Assembly: GCF_900112045.1 (NCBI RefSeq)
Contig: NZ_FOJW01000010.1
Span: forward strand, 1 to 64,000
From: Lentibacillus halodurans
GTDB lineage: Bacteria; Bacillota; Bacilli; Bacillales; Amphibacillaceae
Direction: 5' to 3'
DNA length: 64,000 nucleotides
A program made the translations under genes and the position numbers. This document shows, in pieces, positions 26,650 through 36,101 of this stretch. The notes under the pieces were generated by a model that searched no databases, was not told the DNA's origin, and saw only the letters and a program-made list of their open reading frames with translations. How positions within the stretch are numbered: the stretch's first letter is position 1; the number at the start of each line of letters is the position of its first letter.

Positions 26650-28083
26650 TCACCACAAATAGTAAGCTGACAGCATGCCACTGCCCATTATCGCAATCAA
26701 TAAAACAGTCCCCAATATAGCATAATCTTTCATTGTCAAAACACCAGACTGATAAGCAATAATCGTCGTATTTGAATATATCGGTAATATCATTAAACTT
26801 CCAATAACGAGAATCGTTAACAATGCAACCGACAAAACCGGCAATCCTAAAGTATGACCAAATGAAATGGCTAATGGCAATATCACCGCAATGGCACCGG
26901 TTGGACTTGTGAAAAACATTCTTAATAGCAGAACCATGATCATTAAAAAAAATAAAGCCATTAAGCTTGGATAGGTTGGAGAAATCCAGCCGAATAATAC
27001 ATTTGCCAGCCAGTCCGCCGTTCCAGTTCTTTGAACAATATTTGACAAAGATATCGCTGAGCCGATCAACAAAAATGTCTCCCACTCGAAGTTCCGAAAA
27101 TCCAGGTCCGAAAATAACCGAATTCCTGGCAGTGATAATATGGTTAGTACCAGGATAGGAGGCAAAATGGTTGGAATGCCAGTGCTGCTCCCCAATAACC
27201 AGGCCATTAACATCAGAATGATTAGCATGAATACAATCCGCACTTTTGGGTTATCGGCAGCATATTCAGTATATTGACTATTCATTGAATCCGGCAACTC
27301 AAACAACACTTTTTTGCTGCGAGATATTTTACGCAATTCTTCCCGAATGCCAAAATAAAAAAAGGCAAACGTAACGGTGACTACAGTCGCGAGATAAATA
27401 GGCGGCATCATATACAAAAACCAGGAGACCCAGGTCATGGAATAACCAGCCTCATCGAGTAGTTCCGATGCCAATATTGGATAACCACCACCTGTTAAAA
27501 CGATCATGGTTAAAAATTGATTTCCCCCACTAAACAACCAATTACAAAAGCGCCTAAACGAGCTCTGTTCCTGCAAATCATAAAAACGATTTACAGAATC
27601 AATCAAAGGATGAAACATTCGAAATCGGGCTACAGCAGATGGCATCAATATAGGCAGTACCATAGCAGCAACAATAAATCCAAACAGCACCTTTATCATA
27701 TTTCCTGATGAATGACGCAGGATAAAACCGGCGATTATTTTATCCAATCCAACTTTTACCATCACCTTACTGATCATGGAAACGATTAAAACGAAATAAA
27801 GAGCCGACGCTATAAAACCGGATATTGCAGATGAAAAGGAATCAGCAAGGTTGAAAATCATCATAACAGCTATGATAAACAATGAGCTGATACCCAATGG
27901 AAGAAGGTTTGATGACCATAGAAAAATAGATATGACCAACAGCAGAAGTGTTTTCCACTGTTGATCATCCAAACCGGTAACCGGGGCAGGAGAAAGTAAA
28001 CCTGTTACAAAAATAATAACGACAAAACATATTTGCAGCCATTTTGTGTTAAGAAGATAATGTCTTTGCGTCCATTCGTCCAC
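26650..28083 (-). CDS. DASS/SLC13 family anion permease
   Basis: This sodium-coupled transporter of the divalent anion symporter family moves di- or tricarboxylates or sulfate. It has about 12 hydrophobic segments over 477 residues, with LLPLGISSLFIIA near the N-terminus, LPILMPSAVARFRM in the first half and MFFTSPTGAIAVILPLAIS in the second. These two are the SNT-like substrate loops in somewhat divergent form. The GTG at 28083 has AAGGGTGG 7 bp upstream; an in-frame TTG at 28110 is not used. It lies downstream of the tctCBA genes, which suggests carboxylate uptake. Confidence 0.78.
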   Translation of the reverse strand: MDEWTQRHYLLNTKWLQICFVVIIFVTGLLSPAPVTGLDDQQWKTLLLLVISIFLWSSNLLPLGISSLFIIAVMMIFNLADSFSSAISGFIASALYFVLIVSMISKVMVKVGLDKIIAGFILRHSSGNMIKVLFGFIVAAMVLPILMPSAVARFRMFHPLIDSVNRFYDLQEQSSFRRFCNWLFSGGNQFLTMIVLTGGGYPILASELLDEAGYSMTWVSWFLYMMPPIYLATVVTVTFAFFYFGIREELRKISRSKKVLFELPDSMNSQYTEYAADNPKVRIVFMLIILMLMAWLLGSSTGIPTILPPILVLTILSLPGIRLFSDLDFRNFEWETFLLIGSAISLSNIVQRTGTADWLANVLFGWISPTYPSLMALFFLMIMVLLLRMFFTSPTGAIAVILPLAISFGHTLGLPVLSVALLTILVIGSLMILPIYSNTTIIAYQSGVLTMKDYAILGTVLLIAIMGSGMLSAYYLW

Positions 28084-28275
28084 ACATAATCCACCCTTCA
28101 GGAAGCGCAATCATGAGAGCATCTTTATGAAAAAACTATGATCAGTTCAAATCGTCAAAGCAAGTTAGCACTGGTTTTCTGAGCTATATTCCTCTTCTTC
28201 ACTGCCACTTTGATGAATGAATCCATCTTTTTAACCTTTATTAATCGTTCTGTCTTTTTCCCATTAAGGGTTGCT

Positions 28276-29760
28276 TTACCTTTTACGCTTTCTATCTCTT
28301 AAAAATGGATACGCAAATGATAGAATCGAGACAACAAATAATCCAATTGCAATCGGACTTTCCAAGAAAATCATATAGTCACCGTTTGAAATAGTTAATG
28401 CCTGCCTTAATGATTGCTCCATCATTCCACCCAGCACAAAAGCAAGGATGAACGGAGGTGCCGGAAAGGAATAAATACGAAACAGGTATCCAATCACACC
28501 AAAAATAAGCAGCAAGTATAAATCAAAAATGTTAAAGCTTATCGAATAAACGCCAATTATACAAAACATCATGACCAATGATATTAATAACGGACGTGGA
28601 ATCTTTAATATTTTAGCAATGTAAGGGATCAACGGCAGATTTAAAACGAGTAAGAAAAGATTTCCGATATACATACTTGCGACAATACCCCAAAACACAA
28701 CTGGATGATCTTGAAATAAAAGTGGACCGGGGTTTATGCCAAGTACGAGAAGCGCCCCAAGCATAACAGCGGTTGTACCGGACCCTGGAATACCCAAGCT
28801 TAATAACGGGACAAACGAACCGCTTGTCGCAGCATTGTTAGATGCTTCAGGTGCAGCTAAACCTTTAACGGAGCCTTTTCCAAATTCCTCAGGTTTTTTT
28901 GTAAATCGCTTTTCTATAACATAACTGATAAATGATGATATGGTTGCCCCCGCCCCAGGCAATACGCCCATGATAAAGCCGAATGGTGAATGCCTTAATA
29001 AGGGGCCCTTCATTTCTTTAAAATCTTGTTTTGTCAATTTTAAACTTCCAATATTTTGTGTTTTCGCCAAACTATCGTCATGACGTTTTTTGATTAAAAA
29101 AGCAACTTCTGCCAAGGCAAATAGGCCGAGCGCAACAATAAGAAAGTCAATTCCTTCCAATAAATTGGGATTGCCAAATGTAAAACGTGGCGTCCCAGTT
29201 TGAGCATCAATGCCTATTGTAACGGCCATGAGTCCCAACACACCTGAAATCAATGCCTTAATGACAGATCCCTCTGAAAGACTGGATATGGCCACTAATC
29301 CCATAAACATAAGTGCAAAATATTCCACTGGGCCAAATGAAACTGCAACAGACGCTAAAGTCGGTGCAAATAACATTAATAACACGATACTTACCGTTCC
29401 ACCTGTAAAAGAGGAGATGGCAGCTATCGCAAGGGCCTGGCCAGCTTTACCCTGTTGAGCCATTGGATAACCATCAAAAGCTGTGGCGACTGTACCGGAG
29501 ATACCCGGGGCATTTAATAATATTGAAGCAGTAGAACCTCCGAATACCGCCCCATAATAGACACCAGCCATTAATACCATGGCGATCGTAGGATCCATAC
29601 CATAAATCATTGGTATCATAATCGCAATAGCCGTAATCGGCCCCAAACCAGGCAGCATACCAATTAATGTCCCGGCTGTAACGCCAATTAAAACAAAAAA
29701 TATACCTTCCAGGCTGAAAGCTACTTCAAATCCTTGCATGATACCTTGCATCGCATTCAT
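28276..29760 (-). CDS. tctA: Tripartite tricarboxylate transporter large permease TctA
   Basis: This is the large membrane subunit of the TTT carboxylate transporter, 494 residues with about 11-12 helices. LIGVTAGTLIGMLPGLGPIT is the family signature, and GVYYGAVFGGSTASILLN and LGIPGSGTTAVMLGALL are also conserved. It works with the small subunit TctB and the binding protein TctC, which are encoded just upstream. The ATG has GGGAGGG 10 bp before it. The substrate is inferred as citrate or another tricarboxylate or dicarboxylate; the family also takes other carboxylates. Confidence 0.9.
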   Translation of the reverse strand: MNAMQGIMQGFEVAFSLEGIFFVLIGVTAGTLIGMLPGLGPITAIAIMIPMIYGMDPTIAMVLMAGVYYGAVFGGSTASILLNAPGISGTVATAFDGYPMAQQGKAGQALAIAAISSFTGGTVSIVLLMLFAPTLASVAVSFGPVEYFALMFMGLVAISSLSEGSVIKALISGVLGLMAVTIGIDAQTGTPRFTFGNPNLLEGIDFLIVALGLFALAEVAFLIKKRHDDSLAKTQNIGSLKLTKQDFKEMKGPLLRHSPFGFIMGVLPGAGATISSFISYVIEKRFTKKPEEFGKGSVKGLAAPEASNNAATSGSFVPLLSLGIPGSGTTAVMLGALLVLGINPGPLLFQDHPVVFWGIVASMYIGNLFLLVLNLPLIPYIAKILKIPRPLLISLVMMFCIIGVYSISFNIFDLYLLLIFGVIGYLFRIYSFPAPPFILAFVLGGMMEQSLRQALTISNGDYMIFLESPIAIGLFVVSILSFAYPFLRDRKRKR

Positions 29761-29779
29761 ATGACCTTATCCCTCCCTC

Positions 29780-30250
29780 TTAAATTGGTAAGATACCGCT
29801 TGGCAGCCTAATCTGTAATAAGTAGTTGAAAATATAAAATAAAACAACTGGGAACAAAATGGATACGGTTATATTCACTTTATAGTTTTTGTAGCCAAGA
29901 ACCAGTGAACATATAAAGATAAAAAACACCGTCGTAATTACAAATCCTATAATCTCCAGCAAAGAAATGTACAATATCACTAAAGCTGTTACCATCAAAA
30001 GTAAAAACATTTCAGACGCTGATCTACTATCGACTTTTGTTTCTTTTTCGGCATCATTATTTCCACTAAAAAACAAAACAATAGATAAAATAATCAATAA
30101 ATATCCCAAAGCTTTTGGCATCAAATCTGAGTCGACCGGTACAAATGGATAAGGGGGAAGCTGATAACTTAATATCAAGTAACCAATTGCCAATGCTATT
30201 AAGATAAGACTTATTTTTCGATTGGAAGATCTCAGCATACTTTTCACCAC
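29780..30250 (-). CDS. tctB: Tripartite tricarboxylate transporter small permease TctB
   Basis: This 156-residue membrane protein has four helices, as in TctB. The opening ILIALAIGYLILSYQLPPYP with SDLMPKALGYLLIILS is typical. It lies between tctC and tctA, 19 bp from tctA. The GTG at 30250 is adopted, but a second GTG and an ATG (30238) follow within four codons and the true start is uncertain. Confidence 0.85.
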   Translation of the reverse strand: MVKSMLRSSNRKISLILIALAIGYLILSYQLPPYPFVPVDSDLMPKALGYLLIILSIVLFFSGNNDAEKETKVDSRSASEMFLLLMVTALVILYISLLEIIGFVITTVFFIFICSLVLGYKNYKVNITVSILFPVVLFYIFNYLLQIRLPSGILPI

Positions 30251-30316
30251 ACTTTCTCAATTAAAATGATTCGAGCCAATGTGTTATGGTACATTGGCTC
30301 TCGATATTTCATATAT

Positions 30317-31318
30317 TTATTGAGACAGACCAAGTTCTTCCATTAATCCTTGTAATTCTTCTGTTTGTTCTGCTAAAAAGTCTTTATATTCTTCATGACC
30401 AATGAATTGCTCGCTCCAGCCGTATTGACTGCGAATCTCTGCAAACGCTTCCGAATCACTGAGTTCTTTAAACTTTTCCTCGTAATATTGGAGAGCGCGC
30501 TCATCCATATTAGGCGGTCCAAAAAAACCTCTCCAGTTCACGAATGTCGCATCAATTCCCTGTTCTTTTGCAGTCGGGAATGTGGATAAAACATCGCCTT
30601 CCAGCCGTTCTGGTGATGTAACACCCAACACTTTAATTTTATCTGCCTTAACCTGTTCTACTGTTTCGGCAACACCAGTGGAATATACGTCAACGCTTCC
30701 ATTAAGCAGATCCGTCAGAGCCCCGCCTTCCTGGTTGGATACGTATTTAATCTGTGTGACATCTACTCCAGCCTCTTTAGCGATTTTTACAAATTGCATA
30801 TGGTCCATACTGCCTGGTGATGAAGCACCTACAACAGTAATACTTGATGGATCCTCTTTCATATCTTCAAAAAGTTCATTTAAATTATCCCATTCAGCAT
30901 CGGCCCTAACAGCAAAAGCAGCATAATCAGCGATCAAGTTTGCAATCGGTGTAAAATCCTCATATGTTAATTCTGTTTGACCATTAAGTGGCACAAATAT
31001 AAGCGGTGGTGATGCTACAAAGAGGTTATAAGGGCTTCCTTCCTGACTATTGATATAAGACCAGCCGACTGATCCGCCTCCACCTTCTTTGTTCACAACA
31101 CCGATATCCTGATCAATAATCCCCTCTTCATCGAATACCTGGGCTGCTGATCTAGCGGTCGTATCCCAACCACCCCCGGCACCGGCCGGCGCAACAAATT
31201 CAATAGATTCTTCAGGCGTCCAATTTCCTTCTTCACTGGAAGCTTGCTGCTGATCACTGCACGCCGAAACAACAACCATACCAAGTACCAATAAAGACAA
31301 AAATAAAAGCTTTTTCAT
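30317..31318 (-). CDS. tctC: TctC-type substrate-binding lipoprotein
   Basis: This extracytoplasmic solute-binding protein of the TTT system is 333 residues long. The N-terminus MKKLLFLSLLVLGMVVVSAC is a lipoprotein signal with the lipidated Cys20. The binding domain carries EFVAPAGAGGGWDTTAR near residue 40 and DYAAFAVRADAEW. It captures the carboxylate and hands it to TctAB. ATG 31318 follows AAGGAGG by 7 bp, so longer readings are not used. A cre box and a dyad lie in its promoter region, and it is preceded by a two-component system. Confidence 0.92.
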   Translation of the reverse strand: MKKLLFLSLLVLGMVVVSACSDQQQASSEEGNWTPEESIEFVAPAGAGGGWDTTARSAAQVFDEEGIIDQDIGVVNKEGGGGSVGWSYINSQEGSPYNLFVASPPLIFVPLNGQTELTYEDFTPIANLIADYAAFAVRADAEWDNLNELFEDMKEDPSSITVVGASSPGSMDHMQFVKIAKEAGVDVTQIKYVSNQEGGALTDLLNGSVDVYSTGVAETVEQVKADKIKVLGVTSPERLEGDVLSTFPTAKEQGIDATFVNWRGFFGPPNMDERALQYYEEKFKELSDSEAFAEIRSQYGWSEQFIGHEEYKDFLAEQTEELQGLMEELGLSQ

Positions 31319-31415
31319 AATAAACCTCCTTAAATGTTTAAAATGCTTCTTCAAGAATACGAAATCACACAAAGTTTTATTGTGTGTTCATTATGTTACA
31401 ATACAAACTCCCTTT

Positions 31416-31429
31416 TGCAAGCGTTTTCA
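31416..31429. promoter_or_regulatory. cre site (CcpA binding) upstream of tctC
   Basis: TGCAAGCGTTTTCA matches 13 of 14 positions of the Bacillus catabolite-responsive element (TGWAARCGYTWWCA). It overlaps the weak -35 region (TTGCAA on the minus strand) of the tctC promoter. Binding there would repress carboxylate uptake when glucose is present. Confidence 0.72.
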
Positions 31430-31443
31430 AAATAATTTGTATA

Positions 31444-31475
31444 AACAAAATAAACAAGTTTTTGTTCATTTTGTT
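31444..31475. promoter_or_regulatory. Dyad operator, probably for the adjacent response regulator
   Basis: The arms AACAAAATAAACAA and TTGTTCATTTTGTT pair at 13 of 14 positions across a 4-base centre. The site is about 130-160 bp before the tctC start and just upstream of the cre box. CitB/DcuR-type regulators bind AT-rich repeats in such positions. Assignment to the encoded regulator is inferred. Confidence 0.6.
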
Positions 31476-31538
31476 CACCAAAGATATTACCTACAGATAT
31501 TGAATGAATACGCCTGATTTAGTCCTCATCAAAGCAAT

Positions 31539-32219
31539 TTAAGAAATGATATATATCCTTTCCGGCCTGCCGACTATACCGTATTCTAGTTCTGCTTTAA
31601 CTTCTCCGGTTGATGTCAAATATTCTAAATATCTTCTTGCCGTTGTTCTTGAAGCCCCCATTTTTTCACCTGTTTCTTCCGCTGTTACACCACTATTCTC
31701 AGCACGGATTATATCTTTAACTTTTTCAAGCGTAAGGGGATCAACGCCTTTAGGTAACTCATGATTAGAACTTTGTCTGGAATGATGTGATTTGGACATA
31801 AGAATTTGATCAACTTCCTCCTGTCTGACTTCAGGATATGCATCTAATAAATCCTTTTTATGTTTATATTTCTTCATTGTTTCTAAAAATCGTTCCATTT
31901 TTAGTGGCTTTATTATGAAATCAAAAACACCATAACCTAATGAATTTTTCACCATTTCAACATCCGTTGCGGCAGTGATGACAATGATATCCATGGAAGG
32001 ATAACTGCTTCTTATTTCAGGTAATAAATCGGTTCCGAGTATATCTGGCATGTAAATATCAAGCAGTAATAAGTCTACTTCTGTTTCGTTTAATAGTTTA
32101 AGTGTATCTTTACCATTCATAGCCTTTCCGACAACCTGTAAGTCATCTATTTGTGACAAAAACTTTTCATGGATTCCGGCAACACGGAAATCGTCTTCTG
32201 CGATGGCAACCCTTATCAC
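31539..32219 (-). CDS. CitB/DcuR-like response regulator
   Basis: This two-component regulator has 226 residues. The receiver domain has the acidic pair (EDD near residue 8-10), the phosphorylated Asp54 in LLLLDIYMPD, and Lys ~105 in FIIKPLK. The C-terminal HTH (SGVTAEETGEKMGASRTTAR) is the form found in CitT/DctR/MalR-type regulators. The GTG start follows GGGGGAG by 7 bp and overlaps the kinase stop by 4 bp, so the pair is translationally coupled. It most likely activates tctCBA. Confidence 0.9.
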   Translation of the reverse strand: MIRVAIAEDDFRVAGIHEKFLSQIDDLQVVGKAMNGKDTLKLLNETEVDLLLLDIYMPDILGTDLLPEIRSSYPSMDIIVITAATDVEMVKNSLGYGVFDFIIKPLKMERFLETMKKYKHKKDLLDAYPEVRQEEVDQILMSKSHHSRQSSNHELPKGVDPLTLEKVKDIIRAENSGVTAEETGEKMGASRTTARRYLEYLTSTGEVKAELEYGIVGRPERIYIIS

Positions 32220-33820
32220 GCTAATTCTCCCCCTTCACCTTCATGATTTTTTGGTACAAAAACCGTAACAATTGTACCCTTCGTGTTATCACTTTTTATC
32301 TCGAATGAACCACCTAACTTTTTAACGGTATCCTGAACAATCGTCAATCCATAGCCTCGATCACCCCCGGTCTTTGTGGAAAAACCCTTTTTCAAAATAT
32401 TTTCATCTTCGTCTATACCTTCACCAGTGTCAGCGACTTCAAAAATGATGTCATTTCCTATATCCGTCGCAAAAAGTTGCACTTCCTTTTGTTCTTTTGA
32501 ATCAACAGCTTCAAACGCATTGTCAATAATGTTCCCTAGAATTGCAATTAAGCTTGAGATATCTATATGATCAGGCAGCTGATCAAGCGAACTGTTTTGA
32601 TCAATAGAAAAATTAATTTTCTTTTCAGATGCTTTCCCTATTTTGCCTAATAAAATTGCTTGAACTTTACTATCTCGAATTTGATCAAATAAAATATGAT
32701 TTTGCATACCATTGGTCTTCACTTCAGATTGAATCATATCAACAGCCTCCTCATATTGTCCAAGCTGTATCAAACCAGACAATACATAAAGTTTGTTGAT
32801 GTATTCATGCGTCTGTGCTCTTAAATCTTCTGAATACTGTCTGACTTCAGAAATTGTTTCAACCATTTCCTGGATTTCTGTTTTATCTCGAAAACTTGCA
32901 ACCGCACCAATAACTTTTTCGTTTTCCTTTATTACTTCTCTATTCACAATAACCCAACGATTGTTAAGGTACATCTCTTGGTTTTGTTCATTTTCTCCTG
33001 ATTCTAATACGCGATACATGAGTGTATTAGGAAGAATTTTTTCAATTGGTTCATGAAGATAATTTTTGTATAATCCTAACATATCACTGGCAGGTTGATT
33101 CATCATGGTTATTAAACCATTCTCATCAACAGCTATAACACCTTCCCTGATCGAATGTAGGATAGCACTTCGTTCACGGTAAAGATTGGCAATCTCAAAA
33201 GGCTCCAAGCCAAGTGTATCTTTTCTGATATTTTTCGTAAGCAGCATACCGCCAATTGCACCCAATATTAATACAATAAGGGAAATTTTGCTGATATCCC
33301 AAACTTTTTGATAAATAGCAGCATGGATATCCTCTAACAAAAAACCTACCGATACAATCCCCATAATATTACCATCGTCATCAAAAATTGGAGATTTGCC
33401 GTTCAAGGCTGGTCCAAGTACACTTTCGGATTGAGATATATAATACTGTCCAAAAATGAGAGCTCTGTAATTATCATGACCATTCATAGTCCTTCCAAGC
33501 AATGACGGATTAGGGTGAGAATAGCGAATACCATCTGCATTTGAGATGACAATATAGGCAGCACCAACCTGGAGCCTTATATTTTCTGCAATGGATTGCA
33601 ATGAGCTTGACGGATTCTCCGAGTTAAATGCCTCTCTGACTGAAGGCATAAACGAGACAGTCTTCGATACTTGCAGCGCCCGCTCTCCCTTATTCTCCTC
33701 AGTCTGCTGTTTTTCAAGAACAACATAGATACCCGATAATAATAGAATAACAACTAGAATTAAAGATATAATAAGGGTTAATATTTTTGTCTGCAGCGAT
33801 ATATGTTTAAATTTGGTCAT
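32216..33820 (-). CDS. CitA/DcuS-like sensor histidine kinase
   Basis: This membrane kinase of about 534 residues senses a carboxylate outside the cell. It has a first helix at ~15-40 (ILTLIISLILVVILLL), an extracellular PDC domain (LQVGAAYIVISNADGIRYSH, GRTMNGHDNYRALI), a second helix (ISLIVLILGAIGGMLL) and a PAS domain (SAILHSIREGVIAVDENGLI). The HisKA_5-like box is ..LRAQTHEYINKLYVLSGLIQ and the ATPase has NIIDNAFEAV, DTGEGI and GYGLTIVQ. ATG 33820 is adopted; the AAGGGAG is 13 bp away, so the start is only fairly certain. It is paired with the regulator at 31539-32219. Confidence 0.9.
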   Translation of the reverse strand: MTKFKHISLQTKILTLIISLILVVILLLSGIYVVLEKQQTEENKGERALQVSKTVSFMPSVREAFNSENPSSSLQSIAENIRLQVGAAYIVISNADGIRYSHPNPSLLGRTMNGHDNYRALIFGQYYISQSESVLGPALNGKSPIFDDDGNIMGIVSVGFLLEDIHAAIYQKVWDISKISLIVLILGAIGGMLLTKNIRKDTLGLEPFEIANLYRERSAILHSIREGVIAVDENGLITMMNQPASDMLGLYKNYLHEPIEKILPNTLMYRVLESGENEQNQEMYLNNRWVIVNREVIKENEKVIGAVASFRDKTEIQEMVETISEVRQYSEDLRAQTHEYINKLYVLSGLIQLGQYEEAVDMIQSEVKTNGMQNHILFDQIRDSKVQAILLGKIGKASEKKINFSIDQNSSLDQLPDHIDISSLIAILGNIIDNAFEAVDSKEQKEVQLFATDIGNDIIFEVADTGEGIDEDENILKKGFSTKTGGDRGYGLTIVQDTVKKLGGSFEIKSDNTKGTIVTVFVPKNHEGEGGELA

Positions 33821-33940
33821 TTCAGAAAAGTAACTCCCTTTAAAATATATGTATTTGCTATGATTATATATAGGCACCTATTTGAAATACAAGGGTACAA
33901 TAGAATGTACTATACTAAACGTTAAATTCGATAGCTTTAA

Positions 33941-33990
33941 ATAAAAAAACCCGTTTTGAGATGCTCTGATTCCCAAAACGGATTTTAAAA
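33941..33990 (-). terminator. Terminator after the ring-cleaving dioxygenase gene
   Basis: The stem CCGTTTTG/CAAAACGG has flanking A- and T-rich runs. It lies 25-75 bp past the dioxygenase stop on the minus strand and upstream of the kinase gene. Confidence 0.65.
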
Positions 33991-34017
33991 ACCTATTCGT
34001 TACATTGATCCTCTTAC

Positions 34018-35001
34018 TTATTCATACGCTTTTTCAAAATGTTTCGTACTTCTCACCGTATCGATCGGGCGAACCATTTGTTCAATTTGTGCACGCTGTG
34101 GCTCAAGCATTGGCGGCAAAGCCAATTTTTCACCTAATGTTTCATATGGTTCATCACCCATGAAGCCAGGGCCATCTGTTGCAAATTCAAATAAGATCTG
34201 CGGTGCTACATTGGCATATAATGACTCAAAATAAAATCGATTCACATAACCTGATGTCCGGAATCCGAAATGGTCCATCCGCTCGATCCATTCTTCCAGT
34301 ACAGAGCGGTCTTCAACGCGAAATGCGGCATGGTGAACTGTTCCATAACCTTGCCGTGCACTTGGCATGACGGTATTATACTCAACAACGACCCGCGCAC
34401 CATTTCCGCCTTCACCGACTTCGAACAGATGACGACCCTCTTCCTGATCAATTTCCTTAAATTGCAGGACCTTCTCCATCATCTCTTTAAAATAAGCAAA
34501 ATTGGCAATACGCACATGAATCGGTCCAAGTCCGGTAATGGCATACGCCAATGGGATTGGACCATCCTGCCATGGGATTCCCGCTTCCACACCATCATTA
34601 TTTTCATCAGAAACCAATTGATATTTCTGGTCGTCAAAATCAGCGAATGAAAGTGTTTTGACACCGAATTCTTCTTTGATCCCCTCGTGTTTTACTTCAA
34701 GCCGGTCAAAACGTTTCACCCAGTATGTCAATGCTTCGTCACTCGGCACTCTAAAAGCAGTTTTGGCAATTTCATTCGTGCCATGCGCACCTTGTGGAAT
34801 TCCTGGAAAATCAAAGAACGTCATATCTGTTCCGGCATTTCCTTCATCATCGGCAAAAAATAAATGATATGTTCGGATGTCGTCCTGGTTGACCGTTTTT
34901 TTGACAAGACGCATACCCAAAACATACGTAAAAAATTCATAATTCTTTTCTGCACTGCTTGTGATTGCTGTGACGTGATGCATTCCTTTTATGCCATTCA
35001 T
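34018..35001 (-). CDS. Ring-cleaving dioxygenase (VOC family, MhqO-like)
   Basis: This extradiol-type dioxygenase of 327 residues has two VOC modules (GMHHVTAITSSAEKNYEFFT and, in the second half, TVHHAAFRV). The metal ligands are the His residues in these motifs and a Glu near ILFEFATDGPGF. B. subtilis MhqO/MhqA homologues break down hydroquinones and catechols under quinone stress, and the same role is likely here. ATG 35001 has ATGGAGGAA about 6 bp upstream. It is monocistronic. No MhqR-type operator was identified. Confidence 0.83.
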   Translation of the reverse strand: MNGIKGMHHVTAITSSAEKNYEFFTYVLGMRLVKKTVNQDDIRTYHLFFADDEGNAGTDMTFFDFPGIPQGAHGTNEIAKTAFRVPSDEALTYWVKRFDRLEVKHEGIKEEFGVKTLSFADFDDQKYQLVSDENNDGVEAGIPWQDGPIPLAYAITGLGPIHVRIANFAYFKEMMEKVLQFKEIDQEEGRHLFEVGEGGNGARVVVEYNTVMPSARQGYGTVHHAAFRVEDRSVLEEWIERMDHFGFRTSGYVNRFYFESLYANVAPQILFEFATDGPGFMGDEPYETLGEKLALPPMLEPQRAQIEQMVRPIDTVRSTKHFEKAYE

Positions 35002-35191
35002 GAAAATTCCTCCATATAATCGATCCAAATTACACTAAATTTATTTATTTTGAATTCAAAATAATAATAAGGTATCCACCTTATTGATGTCAATTTATCC
35101 GTTTAACTTGGCATCTGCCTTAAACAGATGAAGTTTTTATGTATCACGCTATCCCTGCATTTACACGAATTTTTAATCCAGCAAAAACAAA

Positions 35192-35464
35192 AGGCTGGGA
35201 CACAATTAAAACTTTCCGCTAAAGACGAACGATTACAGGGCAGGAAGTGCAGCATTTTACTTTCTCAACGTCACATCCTTATTCATCGTTGATACCGACT
35301 GCGAACGTGTGACAATGCAGCCTTCCTTCCATTCTGATATTAGTTGCTTGCGATCATTCGCAACAAATTTTCAACAATACTTCAAAAGATAAATCCGAAC
35401 TGTTCCCATCATAGTGGAATCATTTCGGATTTATCTTTGGCTAATATCCTTTTTGTCCCAGCCT
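35192..35464. repeat. Non-coding repeat with AGGCTGGGACA inverted ends, copy 2
   Basis: This 273-bp copy begins AGGCTGGGACACAA and ends TTTTTGTCCCAGCCT, so its ends are inverted repeats of about 13 bp. It matches the outer parts of the element at 348-1010, including GGCAGGAAGTGCAGCATTTT and CGCAACAAATTTTCAACAAT, but lacks that copy's 410-bp insert. It lies between two minus-strand genes and has no open reading frame of note. Such ends could also form a long hairpin and act as a terminator. Confidence 0.82.
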
Positions 35465-35481
35465 CCTGCCAATTTATCTCA

Positions 35482-35874
35482 TCATGTACCAATGACACCT
35501 TTAAATACCATTCCCTGATCAAAATCAATCACTTTAACCAAATGACGATGTTTTTGAAAAATACTTTTATATTGGGCATGTCCATTTTCATCTTTTAAGA
35601 CGATAATCCGTATGTTCTCATTATTCTCAACAACCTGCATCTGATAATGGTCAGCATCCACCTGTTCATCCAATATGTCACTTTCAGGATACATACCGTT
35701 AGCAGCATCATCATAGGCAACATTCCGATTTTGCCTGTCCGTCTGTATCATCTTTGTATCTTCTCCCGGCTTATGATTCGCTCCTGCTGCACCAGTAACT
35801 TTGGCGGATTCAGTGCCGGCTGCTGAAGCAAATAACAAAGCACCTGCCGCTGTACTCAAAAACAATGATCTCAT
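35482..35874 (-). CDS. Hypothetical secreted protein
   Basis: This protein of 130 residues starts MRSLFLSTAAGALLFASAAG, a signal-peptide-like N-terminus with no lipobox. The mature part is polar (VNNENIR-type acidic stretches) and contains VVENNENIRIIVLKDENGHA and a basic KHRHLVK patch. ATG 35874 has GAAAGGGG 8 bp upstream, so a longer reading of 27 codons is not used. Family not recognised. The stop lies 18 bp from the end of repeat copy 2. Confidence 0.65.
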   Translation of the reverse strand: MRSLFLSTAAGALLFASAAGTESAKVTGAAGANHKPGEDTKMIQTDRQNRNVAYDDAANGMYPESDILDEQVDADHYQMQVVENNENIRIIVLKDENGHAQYKSIFQKHRHLVKVIDFDQGMVFKGVIGT

Positions 35875-36101
35875 TCTGATACCCCTTTCTTTTAAGGTTA
35901 TCACCAGCATAGTGTAGAGATATGAAAAAAAGATTGGAGATACATTAGAAATCACTGAGAAAATGATGGAAAATGTGCGGCAGTCATGTCATCAATCTGT
36001 TATATTCATACAGTCGTCTATACACTTAAACTTAACTTAAAGAAGCTATATCATTAACCGGACAATTCTCCAATTTCAAGATGCTTTCATTGCAGCGGCC
36101 C

